Positions 12,520 through 23,917 of a stretch of DNA of 64,000 bases are shown in pieces. The DNA is taken from positions 1,054,001 to 1,118,000 of the forward strand of contig JAWWNJ010000032.1 of the NCBI GenBank assembly GCA_037176885.1, in the 5' to 3' direction. This DNA comes from Favolaschia claudopus (lineage: Eukaryota; Basidiomycota; Agaricomycetes; Agaricales; Mycenaceae). Numbering within the stretch: the first letter of the stretch is position 1; each line of letters starts with the position of its first letter. Both the position numbers and the translations under genes were made by a program. The notes below the pieces were generated by a model that worked only from the letters and a program-made list of their open reading frames with translations, was not told the origin of the DNA and did not search any database.

Positions 12520-13629
12520 GGTTCAAATTGTTTCTGTTGCGTTCTAGGTGTACGTCGAGCTAGGTCGAGCTTTATATCGAGGCGCAGATTCAGAGGCAGT
12601 GTCATACAATGTAGTCGGTTTCATAGCTTGTATCTGTGATTCCTTGGCGCGTCGGGGATCCTCAGCTTCAGCAATTGATTTTGATTCTAGCTCTCAAGTG
12701 TGGACTGATATAACCTTGTAAAAATTGGATGAGATAACGGGAGAAGGCAAGAGAGTCACGCATGTGACACTCGCGTGACACCGCTTGCACTCGACACCCA
12801 ACATTGCACAGACACCAACTCAGTAATAGTGTGCTGTTTCCAGGCGGTTCGAAGTCGTTTCTGGGTTGTGTTACGTGCATCCGTGTGGACGAAAAAAAGT
12901 TATCATCCTTGTATCCCTTTATATCAGCGTCAAATGCCGGCTATCTGGGACTTCAGTATGGGACTGTATGGGACTGGCAGTTGCAGGATTTGACTCTGCA
13001 CTTCAAGTGTCAAGAGCTCTGCTGCGTCTCGCCAAAACGCTGGCCTACCCTCCTTGGAAATTCTGTCGCAGAAACAGTTGTTTGGATTAGAGCAAGATCA
13101 AATTTCTAAAATCGAGCTCTCTCTGGAAGCATCTGGATTTCGGAAATTATCAAGCGCCCGGCGAGATACTGCTTCCCATGTTCACGCCCACTGTAGAGCA
13201 TCACGCCCACTGTAGAGCATGCTACAGTGGCGCAGTAGCTTTGGCTCGCATCCAGGACTGTGTGCAGGCTGTCTCTTGGGTTCTTAGTCCACAGCTCGCT
13301 GGTCCTCCGATTCCGTCCATCTTCTGATAAGGCGGGATCGTGCAGACTATAGGTATTCCTGCCTATCTCAGCTTTACGCTGCTGTTGAATCAGTAAAGCT
13401 TGCTCGACTGGCCGGGACGTAGACTTTGCGGCTTCACATGTCACGTTCGTATTTTACGCGAAACACAGTCTTCTCCAAGGTCACTCGCTTGAGGTTTATT
13501 CTTGCCGCGTTGGATTGGGCAAGGTCCCCGCTTGCAGCGCAAGGGTTCATGGGAACGGAATTGACTGGCCAGCTATAAATTTGGGCTGGTATCTCTGCCC
13601 CAGATATCCACCCGCTCGCCTCTATCGAA
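12520..13629. other. Intergenic, with a small tandem repeat and a TATA box
   Basis: No recognisable coding sequence. The 19-mer TCACGCCCACTGTAGAGCA is repeated head to tail at 13182-13200 and 13201-13219. The second copy ends in a small hairpin (CTGTAG, six bases, CTACAG). The right end is the promoter of the next small gene. Confidence 0.6.
13573..13578 (+). promoter_or_regulatory. TATA box of the small gene
   Basis: TATAAA lies 57 bases before the ATG at 13630, in the context AGCTATAAATTTGGG. The spacing suits a basidiomycete core promoter with a short leader. Confidence 0.6.
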
Positions 13630-14020
13630 ATGTCTTTTTGCCAGGATCGTGTCCGCGTTGTAGCTGTCTGGTCCCTACCTGCTCATATGTCTAAGGAGCA
13701 GCTCGGCACTGAGGTCCACAATTTCCTCAAAGTCCCCATGGTCAAGAAAAACCTCCTCAAATTCGACATCGTGAGTCTTCGTCTCTCATCCTCTACTACT
13801 CGAAATTTATGTATCCCGTGGATAGAGCTTGGCGAATGATGCCTTCCACCCAACCCTGCAGGCGCTAGGGTTCGAGAAACCTGCGCTCAATTGCGTTGTG
13901 ATAGTTGAAGCTGAGGTAAATTATCCTTTTCCGGATTTTGGGTACTCACTAACCTTATTGTTTCAGACCCATGAAAAGATACAAGAAGTACTCCAACCCT
14001 TTCTACCCACCTTTCAATAG
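13630..14020 (+). CDS. Small protein, possible EthD/dimeric alpha-beta barrel type
   Basis: Three exons (13630-13770, about 13828-13915 and about 13967-14020) give a protein of about 94 residues with no signal peptide or membrane segment. It starts MSFCQDRVRVVAVWSLP, continues with AHMSKEQLGTEVHNFLKVP, and later reads FEKPALNCVVIVEAETHEKI. The pattern of strand, amphipathic helix, strand and helix, with an alternating hydrophobic strand (NCVVIVEAE), resembles small fungal EthD-like ferredoxin-fold proteins. This is an impression from pattern, not a firm family match. Splice sites are canonical (GTGAGT/ATAG and GTAAAT/TTTCAG). The strong TATA box upstream suggests a well-expressed gene. Confidence 0.7.
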
Positions 14021-14332
14021 ATCTAAATTGACAACAGATTACGCGCGATCCAGCTTTTCAGAAGATTTTCCAAGGGTCCCTTGAGCAAGGGCACGTGAAA
14101 ACCAGCGAAGGCGCTTATTTTTCTGCGGATTTCATGACGGGTCTCGATAACTAAATCAGCTGCGCGTCGTATTCAGGTTGTCTCTATCACTCCACTGTAC
14201 TACTCTTGCTTATTGTTACCAATCGTTCTTTGGTCGCGCGCTGCATCGAAATCGTAGTATGGGATTACACTATGTATGCTACAATCGAAAAACCAGGGAA
14301 ATTAGCCATCTATCACGATACAATACCTCAGC
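14021..14332. other. Intergenic between convergent genes
   Basis: About 310 bases between the stop of the small gene and the stop of the minus-strand regulator. It must hold both 3' ends. No other feature was seen. Confidence 0.5.
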
Positions 14333-17300
14333 TCAAAACCCGAGCTGCTCGACGAAACTCTGCCACGTCGCGTCCAACATTGGTGTTCCCCCCGGGAATC
14401 CAGCCCCCGCCGTCCCTGCCCCAGCCGAAGTGCCGAAGGCCGGTGGTGTAGGACTGGTGAATCCATAACCACCTGTTGGCACACTAAAGATACTGTCGCC
14501 CGTGAACTGTATGCCCGCCATGTCGGCGGCGTCAGGGAACGCATCATAGAACTGCGACGGCTCGCCGAGGTCGAAGCGATGCATGTCTTGCGCAATCGTG
14601 GGATGCATCGGATCGGAGCTCATTGCTGCCGTGTCATGGAGCGGTATCGGGATCGACGGGCTCGATGACGAGTCCGACGGTTGGGGAGAGGATGTCGAGG
14701 GAGCACTGGGGCTGCTGGTGGGCTGCGAATCCGACACAAGATGCGTCTTCCCACCAAGGCGGTCGAGATCAGCTGGTGTGACTGAGCACTCGCCAGGCTG
14801 GAGTATCACACTGCCTTCATCAGCAGCTTGGTGGGCTCGCCGCGCCAACAGTAGGATGGGTTTCTACAGAAAATCAGCAACCAGTATTTCATTGGTGGGA
14901 GTGACTTTACCAGGAGATTGGCCGCAAAACGGCATGTGGCGGATGCATCCTGGAACAATCGAGCTAGCGCATCCAATTCCTCCAACGAAGACTTGGTCAT
15001 TTTCGATGTCGGTGCGCGTGTTACCAGGATGCACATTACAATCTGTGGATAGAGTCAACAAACTATCGATGCATCACTACTGAAGTGCTTACAGCAGCGG
15101 AGAGGGCCGGAGACCAGGCGGAACCATATCGCGAAAGAATCGTGGGGATATCCCTCCATGCAATGACCAGCCCTCGAATCAGCCGCCATGCTGAACGGTA
15201 CGCAGCCATTACAGAAGGTATGAATCGATGGTTTGCGAGATCATCAGGTTTGTCTTGTAATGCCTGGGCGAAGTACGCTCGATGGAGGTTCAGGAGAGCT
15301 ACAGATGACATTAAAAGTAGCGACAGCAAAAAGCTGGGCACACGTACTGCTCTCCTTCGTCGACAAGGTCAACATCCGCTGCATTAGAGTATATGGCGTG
15401 GGCATCGGGTTTTCCGGCGCACATGTCGGTCGTAAATACACAGGGATATGGAAGTCGCGGATTTTGCGGTCGAGGTCGAGAATGGTGTTGTAGGCGGGGA
15501 CTTTGCATGCAAACGCAGAAGACATGATAGTGTGCATTAATACACAGTATTTCACGCTCCAGTAAGCATCTGCGAGATGATGAGACGCGCGAAATGTACC
15601 CGCGGCAAAACGACGTACAGCTCATGTCCTTGCTACCTTCGCTACCAGGTTTCTCATGGCCGCACAGATCTTTCGGATAGGAAGCATCAATGAATTTCAA
15701 ACAGAAGGTGGGCGGTCTTCCAACAGAGAAACTCTGAAAGACTTATTAGCACAAGGTTCACTAGCCCCTCAAAACAGGAAATACCCACCAGCCACGTATC
15801 GTAGCCGAATAGTTGCCAAAACAATCGGCTGCGCCTGTCACTCGCATCCTCGCTCAATTTCCACCGACTGCTGTCCAGATCTAAGAGAAAAGCAAAAACA
15901 GCTCAGACAGCTCAATGCGGGTTACTTGTACGAAACTTACGAAGACCGATCTGATAAATCCAGAGCTCGCGTCAGTCTTTGCAAAGCGACAGATGTCGAA
16001 AGCAACCCACCGAATGTGCCAGCCTCACAGCAGTCCCGATATATAACCAAGCACCACTAGACGCTGTCCCCTCCCAGTCGCTGAAATCACAATATTGCGC
16101 CAAGTGAATCTTCTCATCTTCAGCACAACTTCACAAGCATAAGAGAGAAAAGCAGTACCAGTGTTTGAATAGCAGCCAACGTCGTCTCCCGCGCAGGTGG
16201 AGCCAGACTGAGCGCTGCACGGGACAGGTAATAATACTCTTGCGCTTCGATCGAGTATGGGTGCTTGCTGGGATCTAAGATTGCGGCGATAGCGAATACG
16301 ACGAATAAGAGGGCGAGCGCGTGGTGATTTTTGAGACCGTCGAATGATCTGGGGGACCTTGAGATTTATATGGGAGGGAAAATCAAGAGACGCACCCTGC
16401 GCGATACACAAACTCGAGAATCTCGTCGATGAGCTCCGTGCGCATGAGGCATATGGAACTAGAGCAGCATTATTCGAGATGCACGCTATGGACGGCTGAA
16501 TGCACTCACAGATATGCGCCGTGTTCGAGGTAGAGATCGCACAGTCGGATAGCTTCAGAAAGCGGCGGTAGCATGGCGTATATATCTCGCCCCAATCCGT
16601 CGTCGGGAGTGTCTGAGGATGGGAAAGATGTCTCTATTATACGCCGGGAGAGGCGCGGGGGCAGAACAGCGGGTGAAGCGGGCGCTTTGGCGAGGGCCTG
16701 TTGGGGGTCAATGAGAAAAATTTTGAGAGTGAGCTTATTTCCGTACACGGTAGAGATACTACAAGATGCGATGAGCATGGAACAAAAGAGAACAAAGGCG
16801 GCGGACCTCTGATCGCGCGGTCTGCCCGAGAAAACTCGACTCCCCATGCAGCCCGATAGTCAGCGTACCGAACGCGTCAATGAGGTTTTCCTCCTCTGTC
16901 CGCGACTCTGCAGTTTCGTCTGTGGGTTCTGTCGGGACGGTCGAAGTCGTGGCTCGAGAATCACTCGACGAGGATGTCCGCTCAGATGGAGATTGATAGG
17001 AGAACGGAGTGGCCTTGAGATGCAGCAAGTCGGTGCGCAGTAGAGGGTGAGGCTCGTCAGACACGGTTTCGTGAAGGGAGCGAAGCGCGTCTTCGAGTTC
17101 ACGAATACGCGAGACGAGGTGCTCAATACGATCGTGCAGCTCCTCGGTATTAGCCAAAACGAGCCTGGGCTTGTATTCAGGTAGAGATTTGGCTTGTGTA
17201 AAGAGACTGACCTGTGCCCCTTGCCTGTTGGAACCCCCCAGATGAGCTAGATGGAAATGCCGCATAATACGTGCGTACCAGATGTGAGCTGACCTAAGGG

Positions 17301-17656
17301 AGTTGAGAGATGGCAATACAAATGGCAGCACACGCACCATCGGGACATATGCTTCCACATCCCCTAGAGCATTGTTTAGGATCTCTACTTGGAAGAAACA
17401 GCGGCTATTACCTCGAGACACACTTCCCGCACGGGACCTTGGCTCTTGTCAGTTCACAATACTATTTGTACCAAATTTGTACGCCAGGCTCGCTCACATT
17501 TTTATCACACCGTAATTTCAATCGACGGCATTCAGCGCAACTAGTAGGTCTGTGCAACCATTTTAGACTCGATTCACTGGCGTAAAGGGCAGCGTACACG
17601 CGACCAGGTTTTCTTCGTGTTTTGTCGCCTTCCTTGTCTTTTGTAGAGGTGCCCAT
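14333..17656 (-). CDS. Zn2Cys6 transcription factor with fungal-specific domain
   Basis: Nuclear regulator with a complete Gal4-type zinc cluster: CAECRRLKLRCDKN, then across an intron VPCGKCVSRGCGSICPDG, six cysteines in the right spacing. A short basic head starts at ATG 17656 (MGTSTKDKEGDK). After the cluster comes a predicted coiled-coil linker (HDRIEHLVSRIRELEDALRS), then a Ser/Thr/Glu-rich stretch. The middle homology region follows: DAFGTLTIGLHGESSFLG, LLPPLSEAIRLCDLYL, HALALLFVVFAIAAILDPSK, LYIGTAVRLAHSVGC and RRSRLFWQLFGYDTWL. The C-terminal part (DLANHRFIPSVMAAYRSAWR) ends in a low-complexity Ser/Pro/Asp-rich probable activation tail near 14333-14800. About ten or more introns are required and all used canonical-looking sites. 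It belongs to a different branch from the A-E paralogues at 20-59 kb. Its start lies 363 bp from the stop of the esterase gene, on the same strand. Confidence 0.9.
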
Positions 17657-18019
17657 TGGTTTCAATTTACCGTGCTATAAGTTCGCTGTTGCCCAGACGA
17701 AAGAAAGCCGAAATTGTGGTGCAGCCCGAGCTGCTAATGGTCCTGTTGACGCCGGGATACACAGCGAGCACCCCGGGGATGAGAGATACTAAGATGGGGG
17801 TAACTTGAAGTTGTGGTAAGTAAGCAACTGAGCAAGGCGCAATGATCGTTACGTAAGGAAATCTGTTGTCGCTGGAACGCCTAGACCTGGTCGACCTCGA
17901 GCAGGGACAAGTAAATGTGGCTATTCTATTGATTGAGAGGGAACCACAAATGCGGTGAAGACAAGAAGGAGAATAAAGTATCTGGCTACTTGAGATTAAA
18001 AATTTGAGCCGATTTTAAA
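17657..18019. other. Spacer between esterase stop and regulator start
   Basis: About 360 bases hold the 3' end of the esterase and the promoter of the Zn2Cys6 regulator, both on the minus strand. No coding sequence seen. Confidence 0.5.
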
Positions 18020-19609
18020 TTACAGTATACATTCCCAACTGGCAGGATCCTTCACATTCCCCTTTCCACCGAACACATTGCGGTAAGGGTATCGGCAATG
18101 CGCCCTTTTGTAGTCGACAGCCAACGCCGGATTCTGGTCGACGAACGCAGTGCCCGTAATGGTATCAGGGGCGATACCCTCCTCCACCCAACGCACCGTG
18201 GCCATCAGCACATTCTCATCTGGACGCACGCTCGCCACGTTGTTGCCTGTGAGCCCGATGAAGATCGCGCCCGGACCTCCGCCACAATGCTCCATCCCAC
18301 TGATCCTGAACAAGCGGTAGAACTCGTCGAGAGATGAAGGAGGCAGCCCCATGGTATGTGCGACATGCTCGTAGTACCTATTGGAGTTGGCGCTGGGAAT
18401 GCCAAAGTCCATTTGACCATGATAGTGAAGGATCTTCGCGCCGCGGGCTTTGAATGCGGAGAGGTCGCCCGAGAATGTATTGACGTCGCCGGGATTCAAG
18501 TTCGAGGCGAAGGCGATGTCATGGGGAGAGAGGAATGTGGCGTTGAAGGTAGGGTCGTTAAAGACGGCGTACTTGTACCAGTCCTCGACGAGGGAAAGCT
18601 GCCCCTGTGAATAGAGTATGGCAATGGCGAGGATGAACTGAGGACTGTATTGCAGAGAGGGAAAGAGTATGGTTCCGTTTGCTCCGACGAGTGGCGAAAA
18701 GATGGCGCGCACGGTTTCGACTTGTTTGGGGGTGAGGCATGACGACTTCTTGGTCGTAGAACAAAGGAGGGCGTCGGCTTGGAAGTGGCAGAGAGAGGGC
18801 TCTTCGATGATACCATCGAACGCTCCATCGATTCCGTCGCACTGCTTGAGTATCTCCGCGTCAATAACAGGCCACAACGACAGGGGAGGAACCCCGTCTG
18901 GACCTGCCCTCGCAAAAATAGGATAAAACATTCCGCTCCAAGAGACGAGCATGTTCCAGTCGATTGCAGGTGCGCCAGCCACAATGCCGTCGAATACCTC
19001 GGGAAAATCCTGTGCCATCTTCCACCCTTGGCGGCCGCCCGTCGAGCATCCGTTGTAATAGCTCTTGTTATGGGGCCGCTCAAAAAATTCGCGAGTGACG
19101 TTTTTGCCCACCTGAGCACTTGTGAGCAGACTGCGCCAGGCAAAGTCCTTCACAACCTCGATGTTGTTTAGAAAAGGGGCGCCACCTGTACCGGAGTGCC
19201 CATTGTTGGAGCCGGTCGTGGCGAAGCCCAGCGAGGTGGTGTAATCCATGTCAGAGTACTGGATGCAGCCGGAGAGACCACCATTGCCGGTGGAAAGAAA
19301 GCGACCAGTCCAATTGAACGGAAGCCAAACCTCCATACCCGTGCTGGAGCGGTGGGAGGTCGCGACGTCCAGAGTGACTCTGCACATGTCGGAGGAGACG
19401 ACCTGAAAAGGGCTACCGCACGATGGATCCCGGGATGGGAAAGTGAGGTTTGTGCCGGCCACAACGAAAGAGCTGAGGATGTTAGAGGAGTCGGGGATAG
19501 AAAGACGAGCAGCAAGAGTGGTGCACGCGGTCTGGTAGTTTTGATAGCCCCCCGCCAACTGAGCATCGACGATAGAAAGCATAGCGAGGAAACATAAGGT
19601 GACCTTCAT
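18020..19609 (-). CDS. Secreted tannase/feruloyl esterase family enzyme
   Basis: Extracellular serine esterase (tannase/feruloyl esterase family) that would cleave phenolic esters such as gallate or hydroxycinnamate from plant material. The frame is open without introns, unlike its neighbours, and codes for about 529 residues from ATG 19609. That ATG is preferred because it gives a signal peptide (MKVTLCFLAMLSIVDAQ); an upstream in-frame extension to 19732 does not. The nucleophile motif is GCSTGGRQG, followed by VAGAPAIDWN. A calcium-site-like segment (CDGIDGAFDGIIEEPSLC) follows. The acid is in HGQMDFGIP and the histidine in ISGMEHCGGG, so the Cys-Ser/Asp/His-Cys arrangement of the family is present. 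Several N-x-S/T sites suggest glycosylation. Exact substrate (gallate or ferulate) cannot be decided. A TATA-like CATAAATAA lies about 60 bases upstream on the minus strand. Confidence 0.95.
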   Translation of the reverse strand: MKVTLCFLAMLSIVDAQLAGGYQNYQTACTTLAARLSIPDSSNILSSFVVAGTNLTFPSRDPSCGSPFQVVSSDMCRVTLDVATSHRSSTGMEVWLPFNWTGRFLSTGNGGLSGCIQYSDMDYTTSLGFATTGSNNGHSGTGGAPFLNNIEVVKDFAWRSLLTSAQVGKNVTREFFERPHNKSYYNGCSTGGRQGWKMAQDFPEVFDGIVAGAPAIDWNMLVSWSGMFYPIFARAGPDGVPPLSLWPVIDAEILKQCDGIDGAFDGIIEEPSLCHFQADALLCSTTKKSSCLTPKQVETVRAIFSPLVGANGTILFPSLQYSPQFILAIAILYSQGQLSLVEDWYKYAVFNDPTFNATFLSPHDIAFASNLNPGDVNTFSGDLSAFKARGAKILHYHGQMDFGIPSANSNRYYEHVAHTMGLPPSSLDEFYRLFRISGMEHCGGGPGAIFIGLTGNNVASVRPDENVLMATVRWVEEGIAPDTITGTAFVDQNPALAVDYKRAHCRYPYRNVFGGKGNVKDPASWECIL

Positions 19610-20333
19610 TGCTGAGCGTTGGGAACGCAGCGAGAGGCAGTTGGGGAATGGTGAAAAGACAATGCTCTGATTATTTATGGGACCAGTGTATGAGCTCAGC
19701 AAGCGTGTATTCGACTCGCATTGGGTATTCAATAAGCATTCCGATGGGCATTCGCTTCAATGTGCGTCGGAGGATGGAGAGCATGGTGGTTCCGTTGGAG
19801 GCTGAGGGCGCCTTTCTGTCAAGAGAGTGTCAACCATTTGCTGCGGATAGCCATTCGCACTCTCGTATTTGGCGACGAACGCCGTCCTGCAACTGCGGAG
19901 AAGGCTGCGAGGGCTTGAAGACCGATGTCAATGATATAGCAATGACGGTATAAGTATTTCTGTGTATTGCTCGCTCGAAGGGGGGACAAAAAAACTTGCG
20001 CTATTGGCAGAGTTTGACTGGTTCCTCCAGGAGAGAGAATATTTCTGGGTCCTGCACCGGGACATACAACCTCAGCCTGAAAAACTTGCTTGACAGACAT
20101 CGAGGGTATTTAGAGGGCGGAGTTCGTTGTCAGGTTTGTGAGATTTGTCGCAAATAGTCAGAGAGCTTGTACATGTAACAGCCTTGCCAGTGGGAGACTG
20201 GGAGATTGACCAAAGAGAAAATGCTAAGCGCGGAGGCTGAAGCTCTGAAGGGTGGTCACGGTGTCACAAGTGACGATTTGACAAAATTCCGCTCGCACAG
20301 CCACTCTTTCGGGTTGTTTCGGTCCATTCCACA
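19610..20333. other. Divergent promoter region
   Basis: About 720 bases between the esterase (minus) and regulator A (plus). Short frames here are not supported. Both genes are transcribed outward from it. Confidence 0.5.
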
Positions 20334-23300
20334 ATGAACCCAGATCTTGCACATTCTAGGGCGCAGCCTGGCGCGCAGGAGAAAATATCGCCTCGAAGAA
20401 AGAGAAGAAGATTGCCAAATGCTTGTGATACATGTAGACGACAGAAAGGTTGGGTTGGGTTTCAATATTTGTTGAAACTTTTATATTTACTCGAGTCCAA
20501 CCCGACTCTCTCGAAAGCTCGATGTGAGTCCAGTGGCAGCCTTTGATATCCTCAAATAAAATTTTGTCTAGGTAATAGTGCCGAAATGCCAGGTACTTTG
20601 CATGCATATATATGCTCTCCCCATGAAAGCAGGTTTTCTTGGCCAGGAAACATTTGTTCAAATTGTATTGCATTTGGATCAGAATGCACCCATACAGATA
20701 GAGCTTCATCCAAAGTAGATTTGACGTGTTCTACAATTGACGTTGAATTAACGATGCCATAGGCCGGCGGTTCAAGGTTCGTTTTCTGACATGACTGAAC
20801 CATTCATGACGCACCGGTCCCAGTGCAAGTTCGAAACAAGACCCCAATCTGGTGCTCTGCGTTTCATTAAACGCTGTATCAACCCACTCATTTATACTAG
20901 CACTCTCGAACGGCCCAAGACCATGTTGCACATATTCTCGGGGGATCCAATGAATATGTTTCGAGCGACCCACTGGTCGTATATCACGTCTTGGTCGCAG
21001 TTGCGCAGTATGCGCGGAGACTGGAGGAAGTACTAACGAGTCCTTCAGTCGTCTCTCAGTCTGCTAACAGCCCGTCTGTGCCACATCCACCCGATGACAC
21101 AGAAGATAGCGATTCGGACGATGGCCTTCTCGTGGACTCCAGCCTTCCGAAATCGCTGCAACAGATCACTCGGGACATCTCATTCAACAGGTTTTATGGA
21201 AGATCGAGCAGCATTCACTTCATAAGAGATTTCCTGGTCGCAAAAATAGAAGCAACCGGCGACAGCAACTTGATTCGTCAACGGCCCGAATTCTGGAATC
21301 TCCGAGACGTCAGTACAGTCAATTTATTATCCTTCTTACTTGACATTTCCAAGTGGGACGTGCCTATGGAGATTTTCGTACCACAAATCTTCCCACCTCC
21401 GCAGCTGCTGAATAGCCTGGTCGACCTCTACTTCACCGAAATAAACATTCTCATATACGTATTGCACGAAAACACATTTCGACGCTCCCTCGCTGCAGGA
21501 CTGCATCTGCATGACCAAAAGTTTGGCGCTCTAGTTCTTTCAGTTTGCGCCCTCGGAGCCAAGTTCTCGGACGATCCGCGCGTATTCATGGAACATTCCG
21601 AATTCGAACATACGGCTGGGTTGAAGTGGTTCAGACAAGTCCGGCCCGTCCCACGTTCACTTTACGTTTCCCCGACGTTGTACGAGCTCCAGGTCGTTCT
21701 GGTAAATGTTCTCTGTGTTGCCCTTCGGTTCCTGTGTCAAGCTGTTTCCCTAGATGAGCATCTTGTATCTAGCTAGTGCAAGCACGCCAGAAGAAACATA
21801 CGCGCTGGTATTCTTTTCTGGTGTCGTATTGAACGATTCATCGCTGATCGGTTGTAGGTCGGACTTGGACTCCGCATGGCATACGATTTGGGTGCTCATA
21901 GTCGCATCAGAGCAACACATGAAGGAGGAAATGTCGAGGCTGAGTTATACAAGAGGGTCTTTTTAGTTCTCCTCTGCTCTGATTTAATCATGAGCGCTCT
22001 TCTGGGAAGGCCAAGAACAACCAATTTCAACGAGTAGGGCGGTTGGAAAGGCTTAGCATTCATTCTGATGCGCATTATATAGTCTCGACCTGGATCCACC
22101 AATGCCATTAGATGGAGAAACCCCTATTCTTGCGATCTACGCTACGCGACTTACCAAGCTGATGGAAATTTGGAACAAGCTTCAAGAGGAACTTGTGAGT
22201 GCTGACAGCTTTAAATCGCACTTCCTAACGATTTTGCAGTATCCGCCCAAAAGGAAAGATCAAAATGCGAGCTATCAAGAAATCGTAGCGCAGTTGGACT
22301 CGCAGTTGAATTCCTGGGCCGACTCGGTTCCAGACGAATGCAAGTATTCTACGTCTCCTGACACTGTGTCTTGAACATTCTACAGTGAAATGGGATCCGA
22401 ACCGGAAGGATTTAACCAGTTTAAACCAATCAGCATGTTTATACGCAACATACTATGTAAGCTGAGTTCTTCATGCCCCAGTATGTTTTTCTAATAAGCG
22501 TGCCAGCATGGTACCTGATTGGAATTTGTCACCGCTTCAAACCTCGGTCTAAGTTCATCACAGTGCAGATACTCTTGCATCGTCCATTTATTCCATTACC
22601 CAACCAGTCTTCACTTTCTTCTGTGCGTACAACCGAGTTTTCTGTTCAATTCTAACCATTATACAGATTTCTTTCCCCTCCCTCGCAATTTCAGCCAGTG
22701 CGGCACGCTCCTGTGCCCATGTTATGGATGTTCAGACAAAGCGCGGCCGTGGCCCGCTGTTTAATCCACAGATGATCGTAAAACTCTAATCCTTGACTAG
22801 CTTGGCTCGTTCTGATCTATCTCAGTCTGCCATCGTGGACTCCGCCCTCGTTCTACTTATGAATGTCTTCCATCGCTCGCGAACCACTGCCGACCAAAGT
22901 GTTCAAAAATGCTTGGATGTTCTGAAGGTATACGAGTCGCGGTAGGTGTTCTTATGATCGCTTTGTACCCAGCAGCCTCACTCATAAAATAGATGGCAAA
23001 TCGCTGGTCGGAATGCGTGGGCTCCTTCATAGATTTGAATATTTGGACACTCACTTACATATCAAAGGGACATTTTGGCAGGGATGCTCGAAGGGGTGCT
23101 AAATGACAAGGAAGTATCTACAACCCCTTCCTTGAAGCGGCATCGGAGTTCTGAAGACATTGGGCCATCGAAGGATTCCAACGACACGCCTGACTCGAAC
23201 TACGTTGCGGCTGTGACACAAGATATTGGACAAATGCAGGTCTCTCCGAGTCCGGGGCAAGCAATTGAACAGCTTCTGTCCCTACCTTTCTCGTCCAAGG

Positions 23301-23544
23301 AACTTGGATTGTTGCCTATATACGAGCCGCTCGATTTCGGCTTGATATTCCATCCCGATCCATTTCCGGGGCCGGTAGATGCCGTTGAACTAGGCGATCC
23401 TCTTGCGTTTGCGGCAGGGGAGTTGAATGTGCCGTTCGACAAGTAGGATACTTTTTTTCGTGCGCTATTCACCGTTTCTCATGTGCGCTATTCAGCTGGA
23501 GTGACTGGACTGCCTACGAGCCCGGGCCTAGCAATCTCAGATGA
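20334..23544 (+). CDS. Zn2Cys6 regulator, family member A
   Basis: Member A of a five-copy local family of nuclear regulators. The first exon gives a basic head (SPRRKRRRLPNACDTCRRQK). The zinc cluster is completed over a 6-nt microexon (20518-20523), an exon at 20572-20592 and another from 20647 (NICSNCIAFGSECTH). Next are VLVAVAQYARRLEEVL, an acidic spacer, and FYGRSSSIHFIRDFLV and QRPEFWNL. The fungal-specific domain follows: LLNSLVDLYFTEINI, HLHDQKFGALVLSVCALGAKFSDDPRVF, VGLGLRMAYDLGAHSR and FPSLAISASAARSCAHVMDVQ. The C-terminus carries the family motif as SSKELGLLPIYEPLDFG and a last exon NWSDWTAY ending at 23544. An apparent stop after GRNAWAPS is removed by an intron from GTGGGC to CAAAG near 23008-23049, giving RNADILAGMLEGVL as in the paralogues. 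No frameshift is needed, so A looks functional. The domain order resembles XlnR-type regulators, but target genes are unknown. Confidence 0.87.
20518..20523 (+). other. 6-nt microexon in zinc-cluster region of A
   Basis: CTCGAT lies between an acceptor CGAAAG and the donor GTGAGT. Joined to AAAG before and GTAATAGT after, it supplies the codons for Ala-Arg-Cys, the third cysteine of the cluster. Confidence 0.75.
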
Positions 23545-23917
23545 CGTACGTCTTCCCGAGCTTTGGATAGGTCAACAATACAAACACCCCTTTGCAACTG
23601 CGGAAAGAGGCAGAACAGGGATCGGCAAGAACTTCATTCGCGACAAAGTATCACGATAAACGGTAACGTGATCGTGTATTCCGAACAAAGCCGACCAAAG
23701 CATGAGAAGGCCGACTATTGCCGAAGAGCATCGAAACCAGACCCGCCGGTGCTCATTCCAACTACAATGATTCAAGGCAATCGCGGAGTTTCCAATTTTA
23801 GGCTCGAGGGTCATGGGAACTGGGAAGAGAATCAGGATCATGTAAATCTGTTGCCTCAAAAGTTGTGATACAATGCGATGCTCGTGGGCAGCGAGATTGG
23901 AATGGGGTAGCCTACGT
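23545..23917. other. Intergenic between convergent genes
   Basis: About 370 bases between the end of regulator A and the end of the minus-strand membrane-protein gene. Opposing frames here lack any recognisable domain. Confidence 0.45.

Noticed and set aside
18098..19597. Several plus- and minus-strand frames of 60-215 codons over the esterase
   Set aside because: All overlap the intact 529-residue esterase frame and show no domain of their own.
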